Shown: positions 39,933 through 48,722, counted from the first letter of the stretch. The stretch: DNA of 64,000 bases from Plastoroseomonas hellenica (GCF_018129085.1 NZ_JAAGBB010000022.1:60388-124387); one strand, 5' to 3'. Notes: generated by a model not told the origin, from the letters alone. Made by a program: numbers and translations.

Positions 39933-40073
39933 GTGCTTAAGCAAATTGTCCTGGTTTCGATCGGCGCTGGTGGGTTGCTGCTGGGAGCGTTCCACCCGCC
40001 GGCGGAAAAGCCGGTCAAGGCGACTATCCTGGCCCTCGCTTTCCTCATGGGCCTATGGCGCCTGTTCACGTGA
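39933..40073 (+). CDS. 46-residue membrane protein
   Basis: Short frame with GTG start preceded by a strong GGAGG at 39920-39924, eight bases away. The product has two hydrophobic segments (KQIVLVSIGAGGLLLGAF and ATILALAFLMGLWRLF) joined by PPAEKPVK, so a hairpin of two membrane helices is likely. Unrecognised. It stands alone between the SemiSWEET gene and the convergent CYTH gene. Confidence 0.55.
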   Translation: MLKQIVLVSIGAGGLLLGAFHPPAEKPVKATILALAFLMGLWRLFT

Positions 40074-40128
40074 TCGGTCGGAGAAGGTTCCCGCGCGCCA
40101 TGAGCGGCTGCGGCGACCGAAGGCCGGC

Positions 40129-40650
40129 CTAGCCGCCCGGAAGCGGCGGCGGAAGCGAGGGCGACCCGGCCCCGCCAGCGGCGCGGCCAACGAGGTCCGC
40201 ATGGTGCTTGAGCAGGGTGGCCTTGCGGTAGCGGGGGTCGTCCGTCACTTCCGCGCCAACCCATGGCGGAAGCGCAATCTGCTGCTCCGCATCGGAAAGC
40301 TCGACCTCTGCGAACTCGATCCCGGCCAGGGGCCCCTGGTGGATGTCGATCGACCAACGCAGCCCACCATGGGGCACGGTGTGGCGAAGCTTGTCGATGT
40401 GGGGCAACTCGCAAAGCGAGAACATCTCTTCCGCGTCCCGCAGGGGAATCTCGTATTCGAACTCGGCGCGGCTGATGCCGATGCGCGGTCCCTTGACCGT
40501 GACCCAAGCCCGATCGCCCGACTGCCGGACACGGACTTTGCCGCCGCCGAACCTGGCCAGAAGACCGTCCTTCAGCAGGCGCGTCTCAACCACCCCGGCT
40601 TTCCAGCCGTCGCTCGCGAGCAGGAATTTTCGCTCGATCTCCAAGGGCAC
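40129..40650 (-). CDS. CYTH domain protein (triphosphate tunnel metalloenzyme)
   Basis: A 173-residue protein of the CYTH/TTM superfamily, whose members hydrolyse tripolyphosphate or cyclise nucleotides in a beta-barrel tunnel. The N-terminal EIERKFL motif (residues 4-10) binds metal. Basic strands VRVRQSGDRAWVTVKGP and the acidic patch IEFAEVELSDAEQQ complete the tunnel pattern, and DDPRYRKATL is near the end. It starts with GTG (40650), since EIERK must be near the N-terminus. The bacterial form closest to this length is the short inorganic triphosphatase class. Confidence 0.9.
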   Translation of the reverse strand: MPLEIERKFLLASDGWKAGVVETRLLKDGLLARFGGGKVRVRQSGDRAWVTVKGPRIGISRAEFEYEIPLRDAEEMFSLCELPHIDKLRHTVPHGGLRWSIDIHQGPLAGIEFAEVELSDAEQQIALPPWVGAEVTDDPRYRKATLLKHHADLVGRAAGGAGSPSLPPPLPGG

Positions 40651-40753
40651 GCGACAATACTCCTGGGTTCGAGGGGTCCAGGATCCAGTTCCGGGAAACG
40701 TCACCCGGCCGCCTGGGATGCCGGTACTCCATGCCAGCGGCCGGGCGTGCCTC

Positions 40754-41167
40754 TCAAGGGCCAGCGGGTGGGCGGCGCTCATGCAGCGGCATGAGCGTCG
40801 CGGGATAATTGAGCCTGAACAACCAGCCGACCGTGGCACCCTTGATCGGGCGCAGCGCGGCCATGCTGAGCAGGGTGAAGAGCGGCAGCCACACCGCCAT
40901 GTGCAGCCACATCGGCGGCTGATAGGCCTTTTCGATCCAGAACACGATGGGCACCAGCAGATGCCCGACCAGGAAGATCGTGAAATAGGGCGGCGCGTCA
41001 TCGGCCCGCAGCTCCCCCAGCGGCGCGTGACAGACGGCGCATTCGGGCACGATCTTCAAGTAGCCGGCGAAGACGCGACCCTCGCCGCAATTCGGGCACC
41101 GGTTGCTCGCCCCTCTGGTCACGACCGTGCCCAGGGAGGGCGGCGGAGGCACAGGCTGTGCGGGCAT
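40754..41167 (-). CDS. DUF983 family membrane protein
   Basis: A 137-residue protein. Two CXXC pairs (C24/C27 in CPNCGEG and C43/C46 in CAVCHAPL) probably bind zinc ahead of two membrane segments (PPYFTIFLVGHLLVPIVFW and MWLHMAVWLPLFTLLSMAAL). This is the usual DUF983 layout, common in alphaproteobacteria and often near cytochrome oxidase genes, though none is present here. Function unknown. It is transcribed in the same direction as the CYTH gene, 103 bases away. Confidence 0.9.
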   Translation of the reverse strand: MPAQPVPPPPSLGTVVTRGASNRCPNCGEGRVFAGYLKIVPECAVCHAPLGELRADDAPPYFTIFLVGHLLVPIVFWIEKAYQPPMWLHMAVWLPLFTLLSMAALRPIKGATVGWLFRLNYPATLMPLHERRPPAGP

Positions 41168-41386
41168 GGGGGCACCTTCTCGCCAGCTACAGGAGCGTCC
41201 TCCGGAACCGATGGTTGCCCGAAGGGGGCAGGGCTGCCTCTTCTGTGACTTCCCGCGGCAAACAGGAAGTTTCGGGGTGACGGCCGCGCCCTAGCGAAGC
41301 GCGTCGGCTGCTGTCAGGTCCAGCCATGCCGCCGCAAACCTATAGGCACGGACCGCGTTGAATCGCCTTCGCATCGGAGGCGGTTG

Positions 41387-42478
41387 ATGGCCAGGGCACC
41401 GGGCAAACCGAGGACCACGCTCAAGCGGGTTGCCCGCCGCATGGCGGACCCTGCCCCGCGCCGCATCGGCCTCAGCAAGCAGCTTGGCGCCGAACCCGCG
41501 CCTATGCCGGGGTTCATAGAGCCGGCGCTGGCATCCTTGGTGGCGGACGCACCGAAGGGCGAGCGGTGGGTGCACGAGATCAAGTTCGACGGATACCGGG
41601 TGCAGGCCTGCATCAGGGACGGGAGCGTGAGGCTCCTCACCCGGGGCGGCCTGGACTGGACCGAAAAGTTCGGCGATCAGCTTTCCCATGCCCTGACGGG
41701 ATTGCCGGTTGAACAGGCCATCATCGATGGCGAGCTGGTCGCCGAAAACGAGCTCGGGGCATCCGACTTCTCGGCCCTGCAGAATGCCCTGAAAGCCGGG
41801 AACACCGGGCGGCTCCTCTACTACGCCTTCGATCTTCTCTATCTCGACGGACACGACCTGAGGCAGCTACCGCTGAGCCGCCGGCGCGATCTACTCGGCG
41901 ACCTGCTTCTCGAGCCGGCGGACCCCGTTCGCTTCAGCGAGCACTTCGAGGCCAGCGGCGATGTGGTGAAACGCCACGCGTGCCAGCTCAAGTTCGAAGG
42001 CATCATCTCCAAATCCCTCGACGACCCGTACCGCTCAGGACGGGCAGGCATTTGGCTGAAAGTGAAGTGCAGCAGCCGGCAGGAATTCGTCGTGGCCGGC
42101 TATGTACCCTCGACCGCATCGGGCACGGCGATCGGCTCGCTGGTGCTGGGTGCCTTCATGGGCGAAAGGCTGCAGCATGTCGGCCGGGTCGGGACCGGCT
42201 TCACACAGGCAACGGCGCGCGACCTCTACGAACGACTGGAGGCACGGCGTGCCGCGACCAGCCCGTTTGCAGGCCGGCTCACAGTAGCCGCGCGCAAGGG
42301 CGTGCGCTTCGTGCGCCCGGAACTGGTCGCCGAAATCGAATTTCGCGGCTGGAGCAGCGACGGGCTGCTACGGCACGCCTCCTTTCGGGGGCTGCGAGAG
42401 GATAAGCCCGCAGGCGAGGTGGCGATCGAGGTTCCGAAACGCGGACCGGAGCAGCCCGAGGTGACGGGCCGTGGCTGA
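41387..42478 (+). CDS. Stand-alone LigD-type ATP-dependent DNA ligase
   Basis: A 363-residue ligase corresponding to the ligase domain of LigD alone. The AMP-accepting lysine is K66 in HEIKFDGYRVQ (motif I). Motif III is YYAFDLLYLDG, motif IV FEGIISKSL, and motif V IWLKVKCSSRQEFVVAGY. The OB domain contains VGRVGTGF and VRPELVAEIEFRGWSSDGLLRHASF. No polymerase or 3'-phosphoesterase domain is attached and no ku gene is in the window. GGAGG at 41376-41380 supports ATG 41387. It overlaps the small downstream gene by eight bases. A likely role is repair of double-strand breaks with partners elsewhere. Confidence 0.92.
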   Translation: MARAPGKPRTTLKRVARRMADPAPRRIGLSKQLGAEPAPMPGFIEPALASLVADAPKGERWVHEIKFDGYRVQACIRDGSVRLLTRGGLDWTEKFGDQLSHALTGLPVEQAIIDGELVAENELGASDFSALQNALKAGNTGRLLYYAFDLLYLDGHDLRQLPLSRRRDLLGDLLLEPADPVRFSEHFEASGDVVKRHACQLKFEGIISKSLDDPYRSGRAGIWLKVKCSSRQEFVVAGYVPSTASGTAIGSLVLGAFMGERLQHVGRVGTGFTQATARDLYERLEARRAATSPFAGRLTVAARKGVRFVRPELVAEIEFRGWSSDGLLRHASFRGLREDKPAGEVAIEVPKRGPEQPEVTGRG

Positions 42479-42938
42479 AGGCGCTCGCCGGTTCCTGATG
42501 TCGCCAGCGATCGATCGCGCCATGAGAGAGATTGGCCCGGACGGCAACATCGTCGAGGCCGCTCCTGTCTGGTGGTGGCAACTTCCTGATGGCGCGCTCC
42601 AGTCCGAACTGCGGATGGTCTGCGCCAGAAACGCGCTGACGGTGATTGCCGCCGGCAGCCGGGCACCGACGGTGCGCGTGGCGATCGTGGACGTTCTCGC
42701 CGCCTACGCGCTCGCAATGGACAGGCAGCCGCTTGCGCGCCGGCACCGTGGCCAGATCAGGTTGCAGACGTTGTTGGACTGGGCGCTCGTCCATCCGGAT
42801 CGCGACCTTCAGAAGGTCGCCGCGGATTTGTGGCGGGAGGTTCTCAAACACCATCGCCCCGAGTGGGAGGCGGAGGCGCGGCGGCTCATGGCCAATTGGA
42901 ACGACCCGGCATCGCCGCTGCGTGACCTGAGGCGGTGA
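42471..42938 (+). CDS. Hypothetical protein coupled to the LigD-type ligase
   Basis: A 155-residue protein from GTG 42471, overlapping the ligase stop by eight bases, which implies coupled translation. It is rich in arginine, alanine and tryptophan (APVWWWQLPDGALQ, LKHHRPEWEAEARRL). It has no recognised domain, signal or membrane segment. Because of its position it may assist the ligase, but nothing in its sequence shows this. Confidence 0.75.
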   Translation: MAEGARRFLMSPAIDRAMREIGPDGNIVEAAPVWWWQLPDGALQSELRMVCARNALTVIAAGSRAPTVRVAIVDVLAAYALAMDRQPLARRHRGQIRLQTLLDWALVHPDRDLQKVAADLWREVLKHHRPEWEAEARRLMANWNDPASPLRDLRR

Positions 42939-43071
42939 CTGCAGGGGGCCACGGAGAAGACGGCCGGAGCTTTTCGGTTGCGTGTCCGATTGAGATTCCC
43001 CCGTTATCCACAGGAATTGCAGCCCACGATCGCGAGAGCCCCGGGATCCGCCGACCATTGGACCCGCTGCA

Positions 43072-43107
43072 TGCCTCGGGAAGCACCGGCGTCCCGAGGC
43101 AGATCGA
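43072..43107. repeat. Hairpin repeat, copy 1 (GCCTCGGGA)
   Basis: The stem CCTCGGGA/TCCCGAGG with loop AGCACCGGCG lies just beyond the 3' end of the alpha/beta hydrolase gene. A variant with the same loop start (AGCACCG) occurs at about 48723-48758, also at the 3' side of a leftward gene. It probably acts as a terminator-like element repeated in the genome. Confidence 0.5.
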
Positions 43108-43116
43108 CCGCGGCTG

Positions 43117-43953
43117 TCAGCCGCGGATGAAGGCCAGCAGGTCCGGGTTCACGACATCCGCGTTGACGGTGCAGAGCCCGTGGGAGAACCCCGGATAGAC
43201 CTTCAGCGTCGCGCCCTTCACGAGCTTCGCCGACAGCGGCGCCGAATCCGCGAAGGGCACGATCTGGTCGTCATCGCCATGCATGACTAGTGTCGGCACC
43301 GTCACGGCCTTCAGGTCTTCCGTGAAGTCGGTCTCGGAAAAGGCCTTGATGCCGTCGTAATGCGCCTTGGCGCCGCCCATCATGCCCTGGCGCCACCAAT
43401 TCTCGATCACCGCCGGGGAAGGCTGCGCGCCCGGCCGGTTGAAGCCGTAGAAGGGGCCGCTCGGCACATCCAGGAAGAACTGCGCGCGATTGGCGGCGAG
43501 TGCCGCGCGGAAGCCGTCGAACACCTCCATCGGCAGGCCGCCGGGATTGGCCTCCGTCTTCAGCATGAGCGGCGGCACGGCGCCGATCAGCACCAGCTTG
43601 GCGACGCGGCCCTGCGGCTGGCCATGCCGCACCGTGTAGTGCAGCGCCTCGCCGCCGCCGGTGGAATGGCCGACATGCACCGCGTTGCGCAGATCGAGCG
43701 TCTGCACCACCGCCGCGGCATCGGCCGCGTAGTGGTCCATGTCATGGCCATCACCCACCTGGGTCGATCGGCCATGGCCGCGGCGGTCATGCGCGACCAC
43801 GCGGAAGCCCTGATGCAGGAAGAACAGCATCTGCGTATCCCAGTCATCGGCGCTCAGCGGCCAGCCGTGATGGAAGACGATGGGCTGGGCGTCCTTCGGA
43901 CCCCAGTCCTTGTAGAAGATCTCGAGTCCATCACTCGTCGTGGCGAAGGGCAT
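43117..43953 (-). CDS. Alpha/beta hydrolase (non-haem chloroperoxidase-like)
   Basis: A 278-residue hydrolase. The nucleophile elbow is [12 protein letters not shown], the oxyanion region [13 protein letters not shown], the acid [10 protein letters not shown], and the base [10 protein letters not shown]. This set, with [10 protein letters not shown], places it in the cofactor-free haloperoxidase/esterase group. Physiological activity is probably ester or perhydrolysis, not halogenation. No signal peptide. It is monocistronic, transcribed away from the amidohydrolase gene upstream with about 100 bases between. Confidence 0.9.
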   Translation of the reverse strand: MPFATTSDGLEIFYKDWGPKDAQPIVFHHGWPLSADDWDTQMLFFLHQGFRVVAHDRRGHGRSTQVGDGHDMDHYAADAAAVVQTLDLRNAVHVGHSTGGGEALHYTVRHGQPQGRVAKLVLIGAVPPLMLKTEANPGGLPMEVFDGFRAALAANRAQFFLDVPSGPFYGFNRPGAQPSPAVIENWWRQGMMGGAKAHYDGIKAFSETDFTEDLKAVTVPTLVMHGDDDQIVPFADSAPLSAKLVKGATLKVYPGFSHGLCTVNADVVNPDLLAFIRG

Positions 43954-44055
43954 GACGGTTCTCCTGACCTGCTTGTGGCACGTTGCGGAAGCTCGGGCGC
44001 GAGAGGGGCGCCCTTGGGCAGCCGCGCGGCCGATCGCCGCGCGGTATTCGCTAGG

Positions 44056-45270
44056 CTATCCGGCGCGCTGTTCGGGCAGCGGCGCGCGGTCGCGAAGCTC
44101 GTCCTGGACGATCTGCACCAGGCAGCCGGCGCCGATCGGCAGCAGGTCGTCGTTGAAGTCGTAGCGGCCATTGTGCACCGGCACCGCGCTGCCCTCGGCC
44201 TCGCCCGCCTGTCCCAGCAGCAGGAAGGCGCCCGGCGCCTCCTGCAGCATGTAGGAGAAATCCTCGCCGGCGGTCAGCGACGGGAAGTCGCCGCGGATCG
44301 CCTCCGCTCCCAGCAGCTTCGCCGCTGCTTCCGCCGCCAGCGCGGCCTCCTGCGGCGTGTTGATGGTGGGCGGGTAGGATCGCCGGTAGTCCAGCTCGAC
44401 CTCCAGCCCATGCGCGGCGGCGGTGCCGGCCACGGCCTGGCGGAACAGCGCCTCCAAGTGGGCCCGCATCTCCGGCGTCAGCGTGCGGATCGTGCCGCGC
44501 ATCTCGACGCTTTCGGGGATCACGATATCGGAGGTCCCGGCATGGAACTGCGCGACGCTCAGCACCGCCGTGCCATGCGGGTCGACGCGCCGGCTGACCA
44601 GGGATTGCAGCGCGGCATAGAGCTGGGTCGCGCCCGGCAGCGGGTCAATCCCCCGATGCGGCTCGGCGCCATGACTGCTGCGCCCCAGCAGCCGGATCGC
44701 AAAATAGTCCACCGCGGCCAGCACCGTTCCCGGCCGGATCGCGGCGACACCCAGCGGCAATTGCGGCAGGTTGTGCAGGCCATAGACGGCATCGCAGGGG
44801 AAGCGGCGGAACAGCCCGTCCTGCACCATCGCGAGCGCCCCGGTCAGGCCCTCCTCGGCCGGCTGGAAGATGAAGTGGACGACGCCCGCGAAGTCGCGCG
44901 TCTCCGCCAGGTGCTTCGCGGCGCCGAGCAGCATGGCCGTGTGCCCGTCATGGCCGCAGGCATGCATCACGCCCGGGCGCGTGCTGCGATGGGCGAAGTC
45001 GTTGGTCTCGGGCATGGGCAGCGCATCCATGTCGGCGCGCAGGCCGATCCGGCGGTTCCCCGCGTGCCGGCCTTGCAGCACGCCGACCACGCCCGTGCGG
45101 CCGATGCCCGCATGCACCTCGATCCCCCAGGATGCCAGCTTCTCCGCGACCAGCCCGCTGGTGCGGACCTCCTCGAAGCCGAGCTCGGGATGCGCGTGGA
45201 TGTCGCGGCGCCAGGCGGTCATCTCAGGGGAGAGGGCGGCGATCCGGTCAGGGACGGGCACAGCAGGCAT
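44056..45270 (-). CDS. M20 family amidohydrolase
   Basis: A 404-residue zinc amidohydrolase (hippurate hydrolase / N-acyl amino acid deacylase group). The metal site is shown by RADMDALPM, HACGHDGHTAM and FIFQPAEEGL (glutamate pair). The dimerisation lid holds SSHGAEPHRGIDPL and the C-terminal HNGRYDFND carries the last ligand. No signal peptide is apparent. It is transcribed divergently from an IclR-type regulator with 73 bases between, so it is very likely the target of that regulator. Specific substrate unknown. Confidence 0.92.
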   Translation of the reverse strand: MPAVPVPDRIAALSPEMTAWRRDIHAHPELGFEEVRTSGLVAEKLASWGIEVHAGIGRTGVVGVLQGRHAGNRRIGLRADMDALPMPETNDFAHRSTRPGVMHACGHDGHTAMLLGAAKHLAETRDFAGVVHFIFQPAEEGLTGALAMVQDGLFRRFPCDAVYGLHNLPQLPLGVAAIRPGTVLAAVDYFAIRLLGRSSHGAEPHRGIDPLPGATQLYAALQSLVSRRVDPHGTAVLSVAQFHAGTSDIVIPESVEMRGTIRTLTPEMRAHLEALFRQAVAGTAAAHGLEVELDYRRSYPPTINTPQEAALAAEAAAKLLGAEAIRGDFPSLTAGEDFSYMLQEAPGAFLLLGQAGEAEGSAVPVHNGRYDFNDDLLPIGAGCLVQIVQDELRDRAPLPEQRAG

Positions 45271-45313
45271 CCTCGCTGAGAAGCGGCGGAGCCTAGGGAG
45301 GACCGGCTTGATG

Positions 45314-45349
45314 TGTCAAGCAGCGACATTGTAGTGTCATGGAATGACA
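45314..45349. promoter_or_regulatory. Operator-like TGTC/GACA repeats between M20 and iclR-type genes
   Basis: TGTCAT-GGA-ATGACA is a perfect dyad at 45335-45349 whose right arm contains the regulator's ATG. Additional half-sites TGTC (45314-45317) and GACA (45325-45328) give alternating spacing. A regulator binding here would block its own start and could control the divergent M20 gene. Confidence 0.6.
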
Positions 45350-46141
45350 TCATCGGCCGAGCTGCCCGAGCTGAAATCCGGCGTGCCGCTGGTCCGTGCC
45401 CTGGACCGCGGGCTAGCCCTGCTCGCGGCCTTCACGCCGGAACAGCCGCGGCAGACCCTGACCGAGCTGGCGCGCGCGGCGCAGCTCGACAAGGGCACCG
45501 CGCGGCGGCTGTTGCAGACGCTCCTGCTGGCCGGCTGGGTGCGCCATGAGGCGGGCACCGGATGCTACGCGCTCACCACGCGGCTCCTGGCCATGGCCGC
45601 GGCGGTGGAGACGGGCGGTGCGCTGCGCGCGGCGGGAAGCGATGCGCTGCACGATCTGGCGCGGCGGACCGGGGCGACCGCCTTCCTCTGGATGGCCGAG
45701 GACGGGATGGCGCTCTGCCTCGCGCGGGCGGTGGCGCCGCAGCCAAATGTGGATGCGGTCTGGTTCTCGGTCGGCGCGCGGGCACCGATGAATTGCGGGG
45801 CGGGGCCGAGGGTGCTGCTCGCCGGCCTCACGCCGCGGGAGCGGGAGCGGGCGCTCGCGCTGCCGCTGTCGGTCCGGACGCCGGCGAGCCAGACGAACCC
45901 TGCACACCTGCGGCGCGACGCGGAGGCCATCGCGGCCCGCGGCTGGGAGCTCGCGCGCGACGATTTCGTCATCGGGCTGGCCGGGCTCGGCGTGCCGATC
46001 CTGGGAAAGGACGGCGCGATGCTCGGCGCATTGAGCCTGTCCGGGATGACGTCGCTCTTCGGCGACCCCGACGCGCCCGATCATCTCGCCCTGCTGCGCA
46101 GCACCGCGGCCGCGATCGGGCGCCAGATCGGGGCGGGCTGA
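45344..46141 (+). CDS. IclR family transcriptional regulator
   Basis: A 265-residue regulator. The N-terminal winged helix (VRALDRGLALLAAFTPEQPR, then LTELARAAQLDKGTARRLLQ) is followed by the effector-binding IclR domain (LARRTGATAFLWMAEDGMAL, later NCGAGPRVLLAGL and GLGVPILGKDGAMLGALSLS). It presumably senses a small acid or amide connected with the divergent amidohydrolase. A perfect TGTCAT/ATGACA dyad overlaps its start codon, suggesting autoregulation. Confidence 0.92.
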   Translation: MTSSAELPELKSGVPLVRALDRGLALLAAFTPEQPRQTLTELARAAQLDKGTARRLLQTLLLAGWVRHEAGTGCYALTTRLLAMAAAVETGGALRAAGSDALHDLARRTGATAFLWMAEDGMALCLARAVAPQPNVDAVWFSVGARAPMNCGAGPRVLLAGLTPRERERALALPLSVRTPASQTNPAHLRRDAEAIAARGWELARDDFVIGLAGLGVPILGKDGAMLGALSLSGMTSLFGDPDAPDHLALLRSTAAAIGRQIGAG

Positions 46142-46242
46142 GCCTCGGCGCCCGGGACAGCCTCAACCCGATGTGCCGTCCGCGCGTTTTCCTCGCATCG
46201 CCGGACAGCAAACACGCAGCCGGCCCCTTGCCGGTGAACATC

Positions 46243-46611
46243 ATGACCGACCGCTCAGCCAACTCCGTCGCGCAGACACCCGATCCGGTGCCGGAGATGC
46301 CGCCGCCGACACCGGAAAAGCCGCGGCCCGCTGATCCCGCCGACCCGCAGCCGGTGCCACCACGCGAGGTGCCGCCAGCGTCACCGCCAGGTCCGGAGGT
46401 CGATCCGGGTTCGCCGCCCGCGCCGGAGATCCCGCCGCTCCCCGTGCCTGGCCCGGAAATTCCGCCGAGCTCTCCGCCGGGGCCGATGATGCCGCCACTG
46501 CGCGATGCCGCGGGCAGCTCTGCCGATTCGGCTAAGGCAGCGCCTTCGGAATATGGACGGCGACCGGCTGCTTCCGCAGCCGAAGCCGGAAAGGCTCCAG
46601 TGGCTCCATGA
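46243..46611 (+). CDS. Proline-rich low-complexity protein
   Basis: A 122-residue protein from ATG 46243 (an alternative ATG lies at 46171). From about residue 12 to 90 it repeats short PP/PE/PG units (PEMPPPTPEKPRP, PPGPEVDPGSPPAPEIPPLP), with no membrane segment or signal. Such tracts form extended polyproline structure. Its last 80 bases overlap the 3' end of the convergent diacylglycerol-kinase-like gene, so either this gene ends in a genuine overlap or the tail is fortuitous. Unrecognised; moderate confidence that it is expressed. Confidence 0.5.
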   Translation: MTDRSANSVAQTPDPVPEMPPPTPEKPRPADPADPQPVPPREVPPASPPGPEVDPGSPPAPEIPPLPVPGPEIPPSSPPGPMMPPLRDAAGSSADSAKAAPSEYGRRPAASAAEAGKAPVAP

Positions 46612-47395
46612 GCTTGTCGTCGACGCGCACCGGGTGGTCGGCGGGATCGACCTCGATGCGCCGAACGGCGGCGGTCTGCATCGGGCAGCGCCCGGGGTGC
46701 GGGTCCTCCAGCCATGCCAGCATCGCGTCGCAACGGTCCGGCGGCAGCCAGGCGGCGATGATCTGGTCTGGCGACCGCTCGGCACGCAGCACGAGCGGAA
46801 GGTTCGGCCCGATGAGCGCGATGTTCATCGCCTCGAAGGCCAGGATCGGGCCCTCGAGCCGAGCGCCGTCGAGCTTGATGGTGCTGCGCATGGGCAAGGC
46901 CTCCGAGAGCGAGGCGATGACGTGCGATCGCCCGGTCTCGCGCTTCTTCTGCCGGTCCAGATGGTCGCCGGAACGCGAGGCCAGCGCGGCGATGGCTCCA
47001 AGTCCCACTGCCTCGACAAAGGCCCTGACGCCGCTCCGCGCCGTCAGCTTGCCGAGATAGAGCGGCTGCGTGCCGAATGCCGACAGCCCGCGCAGGATCT
47101 TCGCGGCATGGCCGTAGACGCCCAGCGAACGGGCGATGTTGTTCGCACCCCCTGTCGGCAGGATCATGAGCGAGGCCTTCTCCCGGTCGATCGACCGCGC
47201 TGCCCTGGCGATCGTGCCATCCCCGCCGATGGCAACCACGATGCCGGAGGCCTGCTGCAGCGCCTCTCGGGACTCAGGATCCTTCGCCGGCAGGTAGACC
47301 GGTTCCAGTTCCAACTCTTCGCAAAGCGCCAGCACCCTCTCGGCGGGCCATTCCTCCTCGCCTGCAGTCGCATTGTGAAAGATCGTTATCTGCAT
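46532..47395 (-). CDS. Diacylglycerol kinase / lipid kinase family protein
   Basis: A 287-residue protein with the DAGK catalytic domain: IGGDGTIARAARSID (GGDGT at 57-61) and LPTGGANNIARSLGVY (PTGGANN at 80-86), the usual glycine-rich nucleotide site. The C-terminal beta-rich domain (AFEAMNIALIGPNLPLVL, VRRIEVDPADHPVRVDDKLM) follows. It likely phosphorylates diacylglycerol or a related lipid at the inner membrane surface. Start MQITIFHNATAGEEEW. It is convergent with the proline-rich gene. Confidence 0.88.
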   Translation of the reverse strand: MQITIFHNATAGEEEWPAERVLALCEELELEPVYLPAKDPESREALQQASGIVVAIGGDGTIARAARSIDREKASLMILPTGGANNIARSLGVYGHAAKILRGLSAFGTQPLYLGKLTARSGVRAFVEAVGLGAIAALASRSGDHLDRQKKRETGRSHVIASLSEALPMRSTIKLDGARLEGPILAFEAMNIALIGPNLPLVLRAERSPDQIIAAWLPPDRCDAMLAWLEDPHPGRCPMQTAAVRRIEVDPADHPVRVDDKLMEPLEPFRLRLRKQPVAVHIPKALP

Positions 47396-47625
47396 GGAAC
47401 CTCAAGCTGGCGGCGGCCGGAAAGTTGCGCCGGCTTCCAGGCGCAGACCGGCCGCCCATTCATGCGCGCATGATGCTCCGGGGGCATGACCATCATCGGC
47501 GCCGGTGATTGGGCGCGATGCGGCCCAGGCCCCATATCCCCATGCAACCACGGCCCATCGATCACCTCGGGGCCGCTCCACTCTCCCTGGCGGGTGTCGT
47601 CCCGCCCATCTGGATCAAACCCATC

Positions 47626-48648
47626 ATGAAGAAGATCGGCTTCCTCTCCTTCGGCCACTGGACGCCCGCGCCCCAATCCGGAACCCGCTCCGCCGCCGAT
47701 GCGCTTCTGCAGTCCATCGACCTCGCCGTCGCGGCGGAGGAACTGGGCGCGGATGGCGCCTATGTCCGCGTCCACCACTTCGCCCGCCAGCTCGCCTCGC
47801 CCTTTCCCCTCCTCGCCGCCATGGGTGCCAAGACCAGCCGCATCGAACTCGGCACCGCCGTCATAGACATGCGCTACGAGAACCCGCTCTACATGGCCGA
47901 GGATGCCGGCGCCGCGGACCTGATCAGCGGCGGCCGTCTCCAGCTCGGCCTCAGCCGCGGCTCGCCCGAGCAGGTGATCGATGGCTGGCGCCATTTCGGC
48001 TACGCCCCGGCCGAGGGCGAGACCGACGCGGAGATGGGCCGCCGCCACGCCAGCGTCTTTCTGGAGACGCTGCGCGGCCAGGGCTTCGCCCAGCCGAACC
48101 CGCGCCCGATGTTCCCCAACCCGCCGGGCCTGCTGCGGCTGGAGCCGCATTCGGAAGGCCTGCGGGATCGCATCTGGTGGGGCTCCGGCTCCAACGCCAC
48201 GGCGGTCTGGGCCGCCCAGCAGGGCCTGAACCTGCAGAGCTCCACGCTCAAGGACGACGAAACCGGCGAGCCCTTCCACATCCAGCAGGCGGCGCAGATC
48301 CGCGCCTATCGCGCGGCCTGGAAGGCAGCCGGCCACGCCCGCACGCCCCGCGTCTCGGTCAGCCGCAGCATCTTCCCGCTGCTCGACGACCGCGACCGCG
48401 CCTATTTCGGGCGCAGCGGCAAGGAACAGGACCAGGTCGGCTTCATCGACGAGAAGACCCGCGCCATCTTCGGCCGCAGCTATGCCGCGGATCCCGAGGT
48501 GCTGGTCGGGCAGCTCCGCGCCGATGAGGCGATCGCCGAGGCGGACACCCTGCTGCTGACCATCCCGAACCAGCTCGGTGTCGAATACTGCGCCCATGTC
48601 ATCGAGGGCATCCTGAAGCACGTCGCCCCCGCGCTGGGCTGGCGCTGA
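47626..48648 (+). CDS. LLM class flavin-dependent oxidoreductase
   Basis: A 340-residue luciferase-like monooxygenase of the FMN or F420 TIM-barrel type. Diagnostic segments: KKIGFLSFGHWTP, AAEELGADGAYVRVHHFARQ, IELGTAVIDMRYENPLYMAED, GGRLQLGLSRGSPEQV and IWWGSGSNATAVWAAQQGLN. ATG 47626 gives a family-like N-terminus; upstream in-frame starts (47509) add 39 unlikely residues. Substrate unknown. It stands alone, followed by a convergent gene and a hairpin terminator at 48668-48693. Confidence 0.9.
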   Translation: MKKIGFLSFGHWTPAPQSGTRSAADALLQSIDLAVAAEELGADGAYVRVHHFARQLASPFPLLAAMGAKTSRIELGTAVIDMRYENPLYMAEDAGAADLISGGRLQLGLSRGSPEQVIDGWRHFGYAPAEGETDAEMGRRHASVFLETLRGQGFAQPNPRPMFPNPPGLLRLEPHSEGLRDRIWWGSGSNATAVWAAQQGLNLQSSTLKDDETGEPFHIQQAAQIRAYRAAWKAAGHARTPRVSVSRSIFPLLDDRDRAYFGRSGKEQDQVGFIDEKTRAIFGRSYAADPEVLVGQLRADEAIAEADTLLLTIPNQLGVEYCAHVIEGILKHVAPALGWR

Positions 48649-48667
48649 TCCCATCCGCTCCGGCCTT

Positions 48668-48693
48668 CGGGAACGGGCGATATTCCGTTCCCG
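48668..48693 (+). terminator. Hairpin after the LLM monooxygenase gene
   Basis: Stem CGGGAACGG/CCGTTCCCG of nine pairs with an 8-base loop, 20 bases after the stop codon. It can function in both directions, serving the convergent gene 48793-49290 too. No U-run follows on either side. Confidence 0.55.
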
Positions 48694-48722
48694 CGAGCCC
48701 GTCGCCGGACGCCACCTGACGG

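Noticed and set aside
43960..44050. Possible fifth copy of the structured repeat near the amidohydrolase gene
   Set aside because: It has GC-rich inverted repeats but lacks the AGCCAAG linker, the GGAT loop and the conserved tail.
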